From NCBI RefSeq assembly GCF_030142075.1, contig NZ_CP126241.1:1550001-1614000 (forward strand): a stretch of 64,000 nt of DNA, written 5' to 3'. This document shows, one piece after another, positions 24,918 through 34,967 of this stretch. Position 1 is the stretch's first letter, and every line of letters begins with the position of its first letter. The stretch comes from Arthrobacter sp. zg-Y20 (GTDB taxonomy: Bacteria > Actinomycetota > Actinomycetes > Actinomycetales > Micrococcaceae). Below the pieces are notes generated by a model. That model ran no database searches. It was not told the DNA's origin and was given only the letters and a program-made list of their open reading frames with translations. The translations under genes were made by a program, and so were the position numbers.

Positions 24918-25643
24918 ATGGCATTTGGCCGTAGGAAAACCAAGGCAGAAGAACCAGCCGGGACAGCCGCTGACAACGGCACGGCCGACGAAGGGACCGG
25001 GGATGCCGGAACCGGCGACGCCGGGCAGCCGGGCGGCACGGGGCCCTACGACCTGAGCGAACGCCCCTCCGAGGAGGGGTACATCGACTTGGGTGCGCTC
25101 CGGATTGCTGCCTCCCAGGGCCTGCAGCTGCGCCTCGAGGTTGAGGAAAAGACTCAGCGCGTTGTTGCCGTGACACTGGACCTCGAGGGATCCAGCCTGC
25201 AGCTCCAAGCCTTTGCCGCACCCCGTTCCGAGACTCTGTGGGATGACATCCGCAGCCAGATCGGCAAGTCCGTGGGTTCGCAGGGCGGAACGGTCGATGA
25301 ACTGTCCGGCACTTTCGGCACTGAACTTCTGGCCAAGGTACCGGCGCAGGCCCAGGACGGATCCAAGGGGTACCGGGTGGCACGCTTTGTGGGTGTCGAC
25401 GGACCCCGCTGGTTCCTCCGCGGCGTGTTCGGCGGTCCGGCCGCCATGAACCCGGAAGCGGCCGGTCCGCTGGAGGAGGTCTTCCGGAACGTCGTCGTGG
25501 TGCGCGGCGAACAGCCGCTGCCGCCGCGTGACCTGCTGCAGCTGCGCCTGCCGCGCGATGCGTCTCCGCTGCCCCGTCCGGACGCAGGAACCGGAAAGCC
25601 CGCTGCGCCCGAGCGCGGCCCCGAAATCACGACGATCGGCTGA
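24918..25643 (+). CDS. DUF3710 family protein
   Basis: A 241-residue soluble protein, starting MAFGRRKTKAEEP after an AGAAGGA ribosome site. The N-terminal ~45 residues are a charged, Gly/Ala-rich tail; the core (residues ~50-210) is mixed alpha/beta with a RYVGVDGPRWFLRGVFGG-like block. DUF3710 is an actinobacterial family found next to dut (Rv2696c in M. tuberculosis) with no known biochemical role. The following OB-fold gene starts 3 bp downstream, so they are cotranscribed. Confidence 0.9.
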   Translation: MAFGRRKTKAEEPAGTAADNGTADEGTGDAGTGDAGQPGGTGPYDLSERPSEEGYIDLGALRIAASQGLQLRLEVEEKTQRVVAVTLDLEGSSLQLQAFAAPRSETLWDDIRSQIGKSVGSQGGTVDELSGTFGTELLAKVPAQAQDGSKGYRVARFVGVDGPRWFLRGVFGGPAAMNPEAAGPLEEVFRNVVVVRGEQPLPPRDLLQLRLPRDASPLPRPDAGTGKPAAPERGPEITTIG

Positions 25644-25645
25644 GC

Positions 25646-25987
25646 GTGGGAACTGCTTACGGTTCCACCCGCTGCATCAGCATCACCTCGCTGCCGGAAC
25701 GCGGGCGCGCCTACTGCCGCGGTTACGTTTCCGCCATCACCGTGGTTCCCGCCACGGAATCTCCGCGGTTTACCGCCGTGCTGGAGGACTTAGCGGCCGA
25801 ATACCGCGCCGCCGATGCGGGACCGCGCCCAAAGGTCAGCCTGGTCTGGCTGGGGCAGCGCAGGGTGCCGGGGATCGAGGCTGGAACCTACCTCGCTTTT
25901 GAGGGCATGGTTTCGGTCATCGACGGCCGGCCCACGATCTTTAATCCGCGATACGAAATCATTGGACGCCCGGAGGCCGACGCATGA
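25646..25987 (+). CDS. OB-fold nucleic-acid-binding domain protein
   Basis: A 113-residue protein resembling a small OB fold, with beta strands such as GYVSAITVVP and PKVSLVWLGQRRVPGIEAG. It corresponds by position to the small protein between the DUF3710 and DUF3159 genes in other Actinobacteria (Rv2694c). GTG start 3 bp after the DUF3710 stop; its TGA overlaps the ATG of the next gene (ATGA). Nucleic-acid binding is inferred from the fold. Confidence 0.85.
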   Translation: MGTAYGSTRCISITSLPERGRAYCRGYVSAITVVPATESPRFTAVLEDLAAEYRAADAGPRPKVSLVWLGQRRVPGIEAGTYLAFEGMVSVIDGRPTIFNPRYEIIGRPEADA

Positions 25988-26766
25988 GCACACCCGATCC
26001 GGACAGTCAGCCGGGCCGTGCCGACAACCAGCAGGGCCGTGCCGACAACCAGCCGGACCTGAACCAGTTGGCTGGCCAGTACGCCGCCCGTGCCGGCGTT
26101 GAGCGCCGCAGTGACGGGCAGATTGACGTGCTGAGGTCGGTTGGCGGCGTGCGCGGCCTGGCCGAAGCTATTGTGCCCGGACTCCTTTTTACCCTGCTCT
26201 ACACGGTGAGCGCGCCGCTGAACGCGGCTCTCGGTGCCGCCGTGGCTGCCGCGGCGGTGTTCTCGGTGGCAAACCTGATCCAGCGCCGCCCGCTGGTGCA
26301 GTCACTCACGGGCGTGGCAGGGGTGGCCATCTGCGCCTTCGTGGCGTTGCGCAGCGGCGAGGGGGCCACGTACTTCGTACCCGGTTTCTACCTCAACGGC
26401 GCCTATATCCTGGCGTTCCTGGTATCCATCGCGGTGAAGTGGCCGGTGGCAGGGCTGCTGTTTGGTTTCATCCGCGGGGAAAACCTCGAGTGGCGGTCCG
26501 TCCCCGTGCGGATGAAGGCCTACACCTGGGCCAGCTGGATCATTGTGTCCGTCTTCGCGCTCCGGCTGGCCGTCCAGCTGCCGCTCTACCTTGCCGACAA
26601 CGTGGCCGCACTGGGCACCATGCGCCTGGCCATGGGCGTACCCCTCTACGCGCTTGGGCTGTGGCTGGCGTGGGTGGTTTCCCGTCCTGCGGCCATTGTG
26701 CCCGCCGACTCCGCGGCGTCCGCGCCGGAGACCCCATCGGGGTCTTCCTCCGACCCGGAGTCCTGA
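25984..26766 (+). CDS. DUF3159 membrane protein
   Basis: A 260-residue integral membrane protein. After a Gln/Asn-rich N-terminus it has about six hydrophobic helices from residue 60 to 235, including LIQRRPLVQSLTGVAG and PGFYLNGAYILAFLVSI. DUF3159 has no known function (Rv2693c is the equivalent). Translationally coupled to the OB-fold gene. The last ~40 codons, encoding a Pro/Ser/Ala-rich tail, are antisense to the 3' end of the convergent TrkA gene (121-bp overlap). Confidence 0.88.
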   Translation: MSTPDPDSQPGRADNQQGRADNQPDLNQLAGQYAARAGVERRSDGQIDVLRSVGGVRGLAEAIVPGLLFTLLYTVSAPLNAALGAAVAAAAVFSVANLIQRRPLVQSLTGVAGVAICAFVALRSGEGATYFVPGFYLNGAYILAFLVSIAVKWPVAGLLFGFIRGENLEWRSVPVRMKAYTWASWIIVSVFALRLAVQLPLYLADNVAALGTMRLAMGVPLYALGLWLAWVVSRPAAIVPADSAASAPETPSGSSSDPES

Positions 26767-27464
26767 GCCGCGTCCGCTGCACCGGCTGCTGACGCGCCGG
26801 TCAGGGCCGCGGGGGAGAGGATGGCCCGCAGTTCGTCCTCCGCGGCAATGGTCGTAATGAAGAAAAGTTCGTCGCCCGGTTCCACGACGTCGTCGCTGCT
26901 GGGCGTGATGGGCGCGTCGTCGCGCAGGATGGCCACCACGGTGGAATCCAGCGGCCAGTCGATGGAGCCCAGGGTGCGCCCGGTCAGGTGCGACCCGGTG
27001 GGGACAGTGAACTCCACCATGGAGGAGACCCCGGTCTGCAGGGTCAGGAGCCGGACCAAGTCACCGATCTCCACTGCCTCTTCCACCAGGGCGGTCATCA
27101 GCCGGGGTGTGTTCACTGCAACGTCCACTCCCCAGGAATCATCGAACATCCAGTCATTCTTGGGGTTGTTGACGCGGCCCACTGTCCGGGCCACCCCGAA
27201 TTCGCTCTTGGCCAGCAGGGAAACCACCAGGTTCACCTTGTCGTCGCCGGTGGCCGAAACCACGACGTCGGCTTCCTCCAGGCGGGCGTCCTTCAGTGTG
27301 GTGAGCTCGCAGGCATCACCGATCAGCCACTGCGCCCCGCGCAGCCCGGTGCGCTCGGCGCACTCGGGCTTCTCATCAATCAGCAGTACTTCATGGCCGT
27401 GGGCGAGCAGCTCCTTGGCAATGGATGAGCCCACGCTGCCGGCGCCGGCAATCACAACTTTCAC
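26646..27464 (-). CDS. TrkA-type potassium uptake regulator (second of pair)
   Basis: A 272-residue RCK protein: N-terminal NAD(H)-binding Rossmann domain (MKVVIAGAGSVGSSIAKELL, nucleotide-binding GxGxxG form) and a C-terminal TrkA_C domain. Such cytoplasmic subunits gate K+ transporters. GTG start overlaps the TGA of the upstream trkA gene (GTGA). Typical members are near 220 residues; this one has an extra ~45-residue Ala/Ser/Asp-rich tail that runs antisense into the DUF3159 gene. Equivalent to ceoC of mycobacteria. No K+ channel gene is in the window. Confidence 0.9.
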   Translation of the reverse strand: MKVVIAGAGSVGSSIAKELLAHGHEVLLIDEKPECAERTGLRGAQWLIGDACELTTLKDARLEEADVVVSATGDDKVNLVVSLLAKSEFGVARTVGRVNNPKNDWMFDDSWGVDVAVNTPRLMTALVEEAVEIGDLVRLLTLQTGVSSMVEFTVPTGSHLTGRTLGSIDWPLDSTVVAILRDDAPITPSSDDVVEPGDELFFITTIAAEDELRAILSPAALTGASAAGAADAAQDSGSEEDPDGVSGADAAESAGTMAAGRETTHASHSPSA

Positions 27465-28135
27465 AGGGACTCCTTGATCGGTTCCTTGGACAGGACCTTG
27501 CTGATTTCGGCCGTCCGGTCCACGGACATCATGGCGTGCAGGACATCGCCCTGCTGGTAACTGCTGTCGGGGCGGGGGAGGATCCCTTCACCGAACCGGG
27601 TCACGTAGGCAATCCGCACACCGGCGGCAGCTTCGATGCTGCCCAGCGAACGGCCCAGCCAGCCCTCGTGCAGGGACAGCTCGCCCAGGATCAACCGGCC
27701 CGAGGACTCCCGGAAATCGCCGTTAATGCTCTGTTCGGGCAGGATCCGGCGCAGCACCTGGTCCGCGCTCCAGCGCACGGCGGCAACCGTGGGAATACCG
27801 AGCCGCTGGTAGATCTCCGCACGTCCCGGATCGTAGATCCGCGCCACTACATGGCCCACGTGGAAGGTCTCCCGCGCCACGCGGGTGGCCAGGATGTTCG
27901 AGTTGTCGCCGCTGGATACTGCGGCAAAGGCGTAGGCCTCCTCGATGCCGGCGGCCTTCAGCGTTTCACGGTCGAAGCCGACGCCGGTCACCTTGCGGCC
28001 GGAGAAGCTTTGGCGCAGGCGGCGGAAGGCGCGCTCATCCTGGTCGATGATCGCGACCGAGTGGCCGGCCTCATCCAGGGTATGGGCCAGGCTGACGCCC
28101 ACGCGCCCGCACCCCATAATCACGTAATGGGCCAA
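27461..28135 (-). CDS. TrkA-type potassium uptake regulator (first of pair)
   Basis: A 224-residue RCK protein with an NAD-binding motif HYVIMGCGRVGVSLAH at the N-terminus and a TrkA_C domain near the end. The TTG start follows AGGTAGGG. First gene of a two-gene operon with the next TrkA; the four-base overlap implies coupled translation and probably equal subunit amounts. Equivalent to ceoB. In related genomes a permease gene lies directly upstream and divergent; here only 223 bp of non-coding sequence separates it from the methyltransferase gene. Confidence 0.9.
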   Translation of the reverse strand: MAHYVIMGCGRVGVSLAHTLDEAGHSVAIIDQDERAFRRLRQSFSGRKVTGVGFDRETLKAAGIEEAYAFAAVSSGDNSNILATRVARETFHVGHVVARIYDPGRAEIYQRLGIPTVAAVRWSADQVLRRILPEQSINGDFRESSGRLILGELSLHEGWLGRSLGSIEAAAGVRIAYVTRFGEGILPRPDSSYQQGDVLHAMMSVDRTAEISKVLSKEPIKESL

Positions 28136-28358
28136 CTTGCCCTACCTCGGTTTCAGTCTGGTTCCGGTGTGGTCCGGATTTGTTCGGTTTGGTCCGGTTT
28201 GGTCTGTGGTTCCGGCGTGCGTTCGCAGTGACCTGCCCGCACACGTGCGGAAATTGATTCAACGCAAGCTTAGTCCCGTCTCAGCTTCAAATAGCACAGC
28301 GCTCCGCTCTCGTGGTGAGATGGGGTTTTAGCCCCTGCAAGGAAGTAAACCTCCCCCC
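28136..28358. other. Divergent intergenic region with GT-rich repeats; permease gene missing
   Basis: No gene is seen in this gap. Its left half (28147-28218) is rich in reiterated GGTCCGG/GGTTCCGG and TTTGGTC words on the plus strand, a degenerate repeat. The right half is less biased, with GGAAG at 28341-28345 as ribosome site for the methyltransferase. Promoter hexamers are not clear. Confidence 0.55.
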
Positions 28359-29648
28359 ATGACCATTGAACTCACCATCGGTGCTCCGGCCCACGGCGGC
28401 CACTTTGTTGCCCGGCACGAAGGGCGCGTCGTTTTTGTCCGGCACGGACTGCCGGGGGAACGGGTTCGGGTGCGTCTCACGGAGTCCGGTCCGGACGCCA
28501 AGTTCTGGCGGGCCGACGTCGTTGAGGTGCTGGAGCCCGCCGCCGGCCGCAGGGAACATTTCTGGAAGGAAGCGGACGCGCTGCGTGCTGCGTCACGCGG
28601 CAAGCTGCCCGTAGGCGGCGCCGAGTTCGGCCACATCGAGCTTGGGGTCCAGCGGCAGCTGAAGGCGGACATTTTCGCCGAGCAGCTGCGCCGGCTCGGC
28701 GGCACCGACCTGGTTCCCGAGGTTGAACCGGCCCTGGAAGAAAGCACCGACGGACTGGGCTGGCGTACCCGTGTCAGTTTCTCGGTGGCGCCCAGCGGCC
28801 GGCTGGCCATGCACGCCCACCGCTCGGATGAGCTGATCCCGGTGGAGACCATGCCGCTGGCCACCGCGGACATCAATGCCCTGCAGCTGTGGGAGACGGA
28901 TTTCACGGGCATGGACCGCGTGGAAGTCGCCGCTCCTGCTGCCGGCGGACAGCCGCTGGTCCTGCTGATCCCCGCACCGGGAACCCATCCGCGGACGCCG
29001 GCACGCATTGCCCAGAACCTGCCCGACGGCGTGTCCGTGGCCGCGTGGAACCCGGAAAGCCATGAGCTGACGCGCTTGAAGGGCCGCACCTGGGTGCAGG
29101 AAACGGTCCTGGGGCACGACTACCGGGTGACCGGTGCCGGTTTCTGGCAGATCCACCGCTCCGCGCCGGAAACCCTGGCCACCGCCGTATTGGACGGCCT
29201 GCAGATCCAGTCCGGCGAATCAGTCGCGGACCTGTACGCCGGTGCCGGGCTGTTCACGGCGCCCCTGGCTGCCGCTGCCGGGGAAGCCGGCAGCGTGCTC
29301 TCCATTGAGGGTTCCCCGGGCACCAGCCGGGACGCCCGCAAGAACCTCTTCGCCGCACCACAGGTGCAAATCCGCCAGGGCCGCGTGGACAAGGAGCTGC
29401 GCGATGCCGGGAACCTCGACGTCGTCCTCCTGGATCCGCCCCGCGCGGGGGCCGGAAAAACCGTTGTCAGCCAGATCGACGCCGCCGCGCCACGGGTGGT
29501 CGGCTACGTCTCCTGCGACCCGGCGTCGTTCTCCCGCGATTTGGGGTATTTCCGCAGCGCGGGCTGGGAACTGGACCGGCTGCGCGTTTTCGACCTCTAC
29601 CCGCACACCCACCACATGGAGTCCTTCGCCGTGCTGCGAAAGGCCTGA
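28359..29648 (+). CDS. TRAM-domain class I SAM-dependent RNA methyltransferase (TrmA/RlmCD-like)
   Basis: A 429-residue RNA m5U-type methyltransferase. The N-terminal TRAM domain (residues ~1-60) contains VFVRHGLPGERVRVRLTE; a central substrate domain follows; the C-terminal Rossmann fold has VADLYAGAGLFTAPL (SAM motif I) and LDPPRAGAGK (motif IV), with the catalytic Cys in YVSCDPASFSRD. I see no Fe-S cysteine cluster, unlike E. coli RlmD. Whether it modifies 23S rRNA or tRNA cannot be decided. It corresponds to Rv2689c in the conserved neighbourhood. A hairpin follows 8 bp after the stop. Confidence 0.9.
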   Translation: MTIELTIGAPAHGGHFVARHEGRVVFVRHGLPGERVRVRLTESGPDAKFWRADVVEVLEPAAGRREHFWKEADALRAASRGKLPVGGAEFGHIELGVQRQLKADIFAEQLRRLGGTDLVPEVEPALEESTDGLGWRTRVSFSVAPSGRLAMHAHRSDELIPVETMPLATADINALQLWETDFTGMDRVEVAAPAAGGQPLVLLIPAPGTHPRTPARIAQNLPDGVSVAAWNPESHELTRLKGRTWVQETVLGHDYRVTGAGFWQIHRSAPETLATAVLDGLQIQSGESVADLYAGAGLFTAPLAAAAGEAGSVLSIEGSPGTSRDARKNLFAAPQVQIRQGRVDKELRDAGNLDVVLLDPPRAGAGKTVVSQIDAAAPRVVGYVSCDPASFSRDLGYFRSAGWELDRLRVFDLYPHTHHMESFAVLRKA

Positions 29649-29656
29649 GCGGCCAT

Positions 29657-29683
29657 CGCGCCGGGTCCGCAGGGCCCGGCGCG
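29657..29683 (+). terminator. Stem-loop after the TRAM methyltransferase gene
   Basis: A 12-bp G/C-rich stem (CGCGCCGGGTCC at 29657-29668 with 29672-29683, one G-T pair) has a three-base loop and starts 8 bp after the stop codon. There is no T run, a common form in high-GC Actinobacteria. Confidence 0.65.
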
Positions 29684-29874
29684 AAGCCCGTCACGGGGAG
29701 TCGTGGCGTATATCTCCTGCGGGCGTCCCTGTAAAGGCTAGGATGGGAGGCAGTTGTCCAGTCCTGCGCCGTAAAGGAAGTTTTCCGCATTGTGGGGGAA
29801 ACATTTCCGCGGCAGGGGGCCTGTGGGCAGGGAAATGAACCACCGGTTTCCCTTGCCGGCCCTTTTATCCAACG

Positions 29875-29890
29875 GTTAGGGAAACCTAAC
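29875..29890. promoter_or_regulatory. Palindrome upstream of aconitase gene
   Basis: GTTAGG-GAAA-CCTAAC is a 16-bp dyad ending 55 bp before the acnA start. It resembles iron-box half-sites (TTAGG/CCTAA), but the spacing of four bases is shorter than in DtxR/IdeR boxes, so the regulator is uncertain. A possible -10 (TAGGAT, 29739-29744) lies further upstream. Confidence 0.45.
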
Positions 29891-29945
29891 TGGCGGGCAG
29901 TAGTGAGCTGGACAAAGATAACAAGGTGGCGAGAGGAGTCCTGTT

Positions 29946-32771
29946 ATGACTAATGTGGACAGCTTCGGTTCCAAAGGCGTACTAGACGTCAACGGTTCCG
30001 AATATGAAATTTTCCGGCTGAATTCCGTCGAAGGCGCCCAGAGCCTTCCGTTCAGCCTCAAGGTCCTGCTGGAGAACCTGCTGCGCACCGAAGACGGTGC
30101 CAACATCACTGCTGACCACGTACGTGCCCTGGCGCAGTGGGACGCGGAAGCAGAGCCCAGCACCGAAATCCAGTTCACCCCCGCCCGGGTGATCATGCAG
30201 GACTTCACCGGCGTCCCCTGCATTGTGGACCTTGCGACCATGCGCGAGGCCGTAGCCGATCTCGGCGGCGACCCCAAGCGCGTGAACCCGCTGGCACCCG
30301 CGGAAATGGTCATTGACCACTCCGTGCAGATTGATGCCTTCGGCAACTCCGGCGCCCTCGAGCGCAACATGGAAATCGAGTACCAGCGCAACGGCGAGCG
30401 GTACCAGTTCCTGCGGTGGGGCCAGACTGCGTTTGATGACTTCAAGGTTGTTCCCCCGGGAATGGGCATTGTCCACCAGGTCAATATCGAATACCTGGCC
30501 CGCACGGTCATGACCCGCGAAGTTGACGGCGTCCTGCGCGCCTACCCGGACACCTGCGTCGGCACCGACTCCCACACCACCATGGTCAACGGCCTGGGCG
30601 TGCTGGGCTGGGGCGTCGGCGGCATCGAGGCAGAGGCAGCCATGCTCGGCCAGCCCGTCTCCATGCTCATCCCGCGCGTTGTCGGCTTCAAGCTGACTGG
30701 GGAAATCCCGGCCGGCGCCACCGCCACCGACGTAGTGCTGACCATCACCGAAATGCTGCGCAAGCACGGTGTTGTCGGCAAGTTCGTGGAGTTCTACGGC
30801 GAGGGCGTTGGAGCCGTTCCGCTGGCCAACCGCGCCACCATCGGCAACATGAGCCCCGAGTTCGGTTCCACCGCGGCGATCTTCCCGATCGACGACGTGA
30901 CCCTGGACTACCTGCGCCTGACCGGCCGCTCCGAGGAGAACGTAGCCCTCGTAGAGGCCTACGCCAAGGAGCAGGGCCTGTGGCACGACCCGTCCAACGA
31001 GGTCAAGTACTCCGAGTACCTCGAGCTGGACCTGTCCACCGTGGTGTCCTCGATCGCCGGACCGAAGCGTCCGCAGGACCGCGTGGAGCTGACCAACGCC
31101 AAGACGCAGTTCCGCAACGACCTGAAGAACTACGTCCACGAGACGGTGGAAGCTGAAAACGGCACCGTTGACGAAGCCCTGGAAGAGACCTTCCCGGCCT
31201 CGGACGCGCCGTCGTTCAACGCGAACGCCACCCAGATCGAAGACCACGAACATGACCTGGTGGAGAAGGCCGACGCTCCGGCCGAACGCTCCACGAACGC
31301 GGTTCAGGTCTCCATGGCCGACGGCCGCAGCTTCGAGCTGGACCACGGTGCTGTGTCGATCGCCTCGATCACGTCCTGCACCAACACGTCCAACCCGTCG
31401 GTGATGATGGCAGCAGCAGTGCTCGCCCGCAACGCCGTCGAAAAGGGCCTTACCGCCCAGCCGTGGGTCAAGACCTCGATCGCACCGGGTTCCAAGGTAG
31501 TTACCGACTACTACGAAAAGTCCGGCCTGATCCCGTACCTGGAGAAGCTCGGCTTCTTCGTTGTCGGTTACGGCTGCGCCACCTGCATCGGCAACTCCGG
31601 CCCGCTGGAAGATGAAATCTCCACGGCCATCCAGGAAGCCGACCTCGCCGTCACTGCAGTGCTCTCCGGCAACCGGAACTTCGAAGGCCGCATCAACCCG
31701 GACGTGAAGATGAACTACCTGGCCTCCCCGCCGCTGGTAGTCGCCTACGCCCTGGCCGGCACCATGGACTTCGACTTCGAGAATGACCCGCTGGGCCAGG
31801 ACGAAGCCGGCAACGACATCTTCCTGAAGGACATCTGGCCGAACCCGGTCGAGGTCCAGGAGATCATCGACGCCTCCATTAACAAGGAGATGTTCACCAA
31901 CAGCTACGACACCATCTTCGAAGGCGACGACCGTTGGAAGTCCCTGCCCACCCCCGAAGGTGCAACCTTCGAGTGGGATTCTGAGTCCACGTACGTCCGG
32001 AAGCCTCCGTACTTCGAGGGCATGAAGGCACAGCCGGAGCCCGTCTCCGACATCGAGGGCGCACGCGTCCTGCTGAAGCTGGGCGACTCGGTCACCACCG
32101 ACCACATCTCCCCGGCCGGTTCCTTCAAGTCCGACACTCCGGCGGGCAAGTACCTGCTGGAGCACGGTGTAGCCCGCAAGGACTTCAACTCCTACGGCTC
32201 GCGCCGAGGCAACCACGAAGTCATGATCCGCGGCACCTTCGCCAACATCCGCATCAAGAACCAGCTGCTCGACGGCGTTGAAGGCGGTTTCACCCGCGAC
32301 TTCAGCCAGGCCGACGCTCCGCAGGCTGCCGTTTACGATGCCGCGATGAACTACCAGGCTGCCGGCACCCCGCTGGTTGTCCTGGCCGGCAAGGAATACG
32401 GCTCCGGCTCCTCCCGTGACTGGGCCGCCAAGGGCACCGCACTGCTGGGCGTCAAGGCCGTAGTTGCCGAGAGCTACGAGCGGATCCACCGCTCCAACCT
32501 CATCGGCATGGGCGTCCTTCCGCTGCAGTACCCGGCCGGCGTGAATGCCGAGTCGCTGGGCCTGACCGGTACGGAGACCTTCTCGGTTGAGGGTGTCACC
32601 GAACTGAACAACGGGACCACGCCCAAGACCGTAAAGGTCACGGCCACCCCCGAAAACGGCGACGCCATCACCTTCGATGCGGTCCTGCGCATCGATACCC
32701 CGGGTGAAGCCGACTACTACCGCAACGGCGGCATCCTGCAGTACGTCCTGCGGCAGATCTCCGCTAAGTAG
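29946..32771 (+). CDS. acnA: Aconitate hydratase A
   Basis: A 941-residue monomeric [4Fe-4S] aconitase that interconverts citrate and isocitrate in the TCA cycle. Cluster ligands are Cys478 ([12 protein letters not shown]), Cys544 and Cys547 ([13 protein letters not shown]). The C-terminal swivel domain has the substrate loop [12 protein letters not shown]. Between about residues 400 and 460 is an acidic insertion ([16 protein letters not shown] region) typical of actinobacterial enzymes. ATG with GAGAGGAG upstream. Monocistronic: a stem-loop precedes it after the methyltransferase and a strong terminator follows. A palindrome at 29875-29890 suggests specific regulation, perhaps by iron or a dedicated TetR. 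Confidence 0.97.
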   Translation: MTNVDSFGSKGVLDVNGSEYEIFRLNSVEGAQSLPFSLKVLLENLLRTEDGANITADHVRALAQWDAEAEPSTEIQFTPARVIMQDFTGVPCIVDLATMREAVADLGGDPKRVNPLAPAEMVIDHSVQIDAFGNSGALERNMEIEYQRNGERYQFLRWGQTAFDDFKVVPPGMGIVHQVNIEYLARTVMTREVDGVLRAYPDTCVGTDSHTTMVNGLGVLGWGVGGIEAEAAMLGQPVSMLIPRVVGFKLTGEIPAGATATDVVLTITEMLRKHGVVGKFVEFYGEGVGAVPLANRATIGNMSPEFGSTAAIFPIDDVTLDYLRLTGRSEENVALVEAYAKEQGLWHDPSNEVKYSEYLELDLSTVVSSIAGPKRPQDRVELTNAKTQFRNDLKNYVHETVEAENGTVDEALEETFPASDAPSFNANATQIEDHEHDLVEKADAPAERSTNAVQVSMADGRSFELDHGAVSIASITSCTNTSNPSVMMAAAVLARNAVEKGLTAQPWVKTSIAPGSKVVTDYYEKSGLIPYLEKLGFFVVGYGCATCIGNSGPLEDEISTAIQEADLAVTAVLSGNRNFEGRINPDVKMNYLASPPLVVAYALAGTMDFDFENDPLGQDEAGNDIFLKDIWPNPVEVQEIIDASINKEMFTNSYDTIFEGDDRWKSLPTPEGATFEWDSESTYVRKPPYFEGMKAQPEPVSDIEGARVLLKLGDSVTTDHISPAGSFKSDTPAGKYLLEHGVARKDFNSYGSRRGNHEVMIRGTFANIRIKNQLLDGVEGGFTRDFSQADAPQAAVYDAAMNYQAAGTPLVVLAGKEYGSGSSRDWAAKGTALLGVKAVVAESYERIHRSNLIGMGVLPLQYPAGVNAESLGLTGTETFSVEGVTELNNGTTPKTVKVTATPENGDAITFDAVLRIDTPGEADYYRNGGILQYVLRQISAK

Positions 32772-32789
32772 CAGTACACGCACCAGCAT

Positions 32790-32845
32790 CAGGGCCCCGA
32801 TTCCCCGATCCGCCCGCAGGGGCGGAGGAGGGAACCGGGGCCCTG
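32790..32845 (+). terminator. Terminator after acnA
   Basis: Outer stem CAGGGCCCCG (32790-32799) with CGGGGCCCTG (32836-32845) continues into TTCCC/GGGAA and an inner CCGCCC/GGGCGG hairpin. It is followed by TTGCATT. Position 18 bp after the acnA stop supports termination. Confidence 0.8.
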
Positions 32846-32946
32846 TTGCATTGGTACGGAACCATGCAGCACGTGCTGCGCGTTAGAGTTAACCATTGCG
32901 ACGGTGGATGCAGTGCCGCCGATACCGACTCAAGGGAGGCACCCTG

Positions 32947-34920
32947 TTGGGACTTCTGGAAACAATCCGGGATCCTCGGGACCTCAGCAGGCTTTCGCTG
33001 ACACAGCTGAAGCGGCTTGCTGAAGAGATCCGTTCGTTCCTGATCACGAACGTAGCGCAGACCGGCGGCCACCTGGGCCCGAACCTGGGTGTGGTGGAAC
33101 TGACCATGGGCATCCACCGGGTCTTCGATTCGCCGCGGGACAGCATCGTCTTTGACACCGGACACCAGTCCTACGTGCACAAGATCCTCACGGGCCGCCA
33201 GGACTTCGCCACACTGCGCCAGCAGGACGGCCTGTCCGGATACCCGTCGCGCGCCGAATCGGTCCACGACATTGTGGAAAGCTCCCACGCTTCCTCCTCG
33301 CTGTCCTGGGCTGACGGTATTTCCCGTGCCCGGCAGCTCAACGGCGAAGGCGACCGGTACACCGTGGTCATGGTGGGCGACGGCGCCCTGACCGGCGGTA
33401 TGGCGTGGGAGGCCCTGAACAACATAGCTGCGGACCAGCGCCGCCGCGTGGTGATTGTGGTCAATGACAACGGCCGGTCCTACGCGCCCACCATCGGCGG
33501 CCTGGCCGACTACCTCGCCTCCCTGCGTCCCACCATCGACGCCGTCCGCACCCACCACGCCTACGAAAACACCCTCGGCTGGTGTCGGGAGCGGCTGCAG
33601 CAGGGCGGTCCGGTGGGCCGTTTCACCTACCGCAGCCTGCACGCGGCAAAAAAGGGCATCAAGGACTGGTGGACGCCCCAGGGCCTCTTCGAGGACCTGG
33701 GCATGAAATACGTCGGCCCTATCGACGGACACGACATCGACGCCGTCGAACGCGCCCTGAACAAGGCCAAGAACTACGCCGGCCCGGTCATTGTGCACGC
33801 CATGACGGAGAAGGGCCGCGGATATGCCCCGGCCCGCGCACATGAGGCCGACCAGTTCCACGCCGTGGGGATCATTGATCCTGAAACCGGTGATCCGGTG
33901 GAGCCGGGCGGCAAGGAATCCTGGACGTCGGTCTTCGCCACGGAGATTGCCCGGATTGCCGATGAGCGCACCGACGTTGTGGGCATTACCGGCGCCATGC
34001 TGATCCCGGTGGGCCTGCACCGCTTTGCCGAGAAGCATCCGGACCGCGTATTCGACGTCGGTATTGCCGAACAGCACGCCCTCACCTCCGCCGCCGGCAT
34101 GGCTTTCGGCGGTCTGCACCCGGTGGTGGCCCTGTACGCGACCTTCCTGAACCGGGCCTTCGACCAGCTGTTGATGGACGTTGCCCTGCACAAGGCCGGC
34201 GTCACCATTGTGCTGGACCGCGCCGGTGTTACCGGCCCTGACGGCGCCAGCCACCACGGCATGTGGGACATGTCCATGCTGCAGATTGTGCCGGGCCTGC
34301 ACCTAGCTGCTCCGCGCGACGCCACCCGGCTGAAGGAGGAGCTGCGCGAAGCCGTGGCCATCTCCGATGCTCCGTCCGTGGTGCGGTTCTCCAAGGGCAC
34401 GGTCGGTGCCGACGTTGAGGCCGTGGAGCGGACCGCTGACGGCGTGGACATTCTCGCGCGCCGCCCCGCGGGTGACAGCTCCAATGACGTGCTGATTGTC
34501 AGCGTGGGCGCCATGGCGGACATCGCCCTGGACGTTGCCGGCCGGCTGGGGGACCAGGGCATCAGCTCCACCGTGGTGGATCCGCGCTGGGTATTGCCCG
34601 TGCCGCGCTCCATCATCAGCATTGCCGCTGAACACCGCATCGTCATCGTGATTGAAGACGGTGTCCGCGCCGGGGGCGTGGGCTCCCGGATCCGGCAGGA
34701 AATGCGGGCGGCCGGCGTGGACACGGCCCTAAACGAAGTAGGCCTGCCGGTGGAGTTCCTGGACCACGGCAGCCGCAGCGAAGTGTTGGAGCGGGTGGGG
34801 CTCACCGCCCGGCAGATCGCCAACGACGTCGTCGCGCAGGTCCTGGGGACCAAGGTGCCGTTCGCACGGCCGCTGCCCGGGCAGGAGCTGCCCACGGGAC
34901 AGGTGCCGAAGATCCAGTAA
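32947..34920 (+). CDS. dxs: 1-deoxy-D-xylulose-5-phosphate synthase
   Basis: A 657-residue thiamine-diphosphate enzyme that condenses pyruvate and glyceraldehyde 3-phosphate, the first step of the MEP isoprenoid pathway. Visible motifs: [11 protein letters not shown], ThDP-binding [16 protein letters not shown], and catalytic-Glu GIAEQHAL, with a C-terminal transketolase domain. An ATG 51 bp upstream is open, but TTG 32947 has GGGAGG at 32934-32939 with seven-base spacing and gives the family N-terminus [15 protein letters not shown], so I chose it. Extended C-terminal tail past the usual end is Pro/Gly-rich. Follows acnA after a terminator, so it has its own promoter, not identified. Confidence 0.96.
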   Translation: MGLLETIRDPRDLSRLSLTQLKRLAEEIRSFLITNVAQTGGHLGPNLGVVELTMGIHRVFDSPRDSIVFDTGHQSYVHKILTGRQDFATLRQQDGLSGYPSRAESVHDIVESSHASSSLSWADGISRARQLNGEGDRYTVVMVGDGALTGGMAWEALNNIAADQRRRVVIVVNDNGRSYAPTIGGLADYLASLRPTIDAVRTHHAYENTLGWCRERLQQGGPVGRFTYRSLHAAKKGIKDWWTPQGLFEDLGMKYVGPIDGHDIDAVERALNKAKNYAGPVIVHAMTEKGRGYAPARAHEADQFHAVGIIDPETGDPVEPGGKESWTSVFATEIARIADERTDVVGITGAMLIPVGLHRFAEKHPDRVFDVGIAEQHALTSAAGMAFGGLHPVVALYATFLNRAFDQLLMDVALHKAGVTIVLDRAGVTGPDGASHHGMWDMSMLQIVPGLHLAAPRDATRLKEELREAVAISDAPSVVRFSKGTVGADVEAVERTADGVDILARRPAGDSSNDVLIVSVGAMADIALDVAGRLGDQGISSTVVDPRWVLPVPRSIISIAAEHRIVIVIEDGVRAGGVGSRIRQEMRAAGVDTALNEVGLPVEFLDHGSRSEVLERVGLTARQIANDVVAQVLGTKVPFARPLPGQELPTGQVPKIQ

Positions 34921-34967
34921 CCGAGCAGGGGTTCCGAAGCCGGGAGCCGGGATAAGGGAGAGACGCC

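Noticed and set aside
29875-29890. Canonical DtxR/IdeR iron box before acnA
   Set aside because: The half-sites fit but they are four bases apart, not the 19-bp iron-box geometry; kept only as an unassigned dyad.
29982-32789. 935-codon frame opposite acnA
   Set aside because: Low-complexity shadow of the aconitase gene, which has all cluster ligands and a good start.
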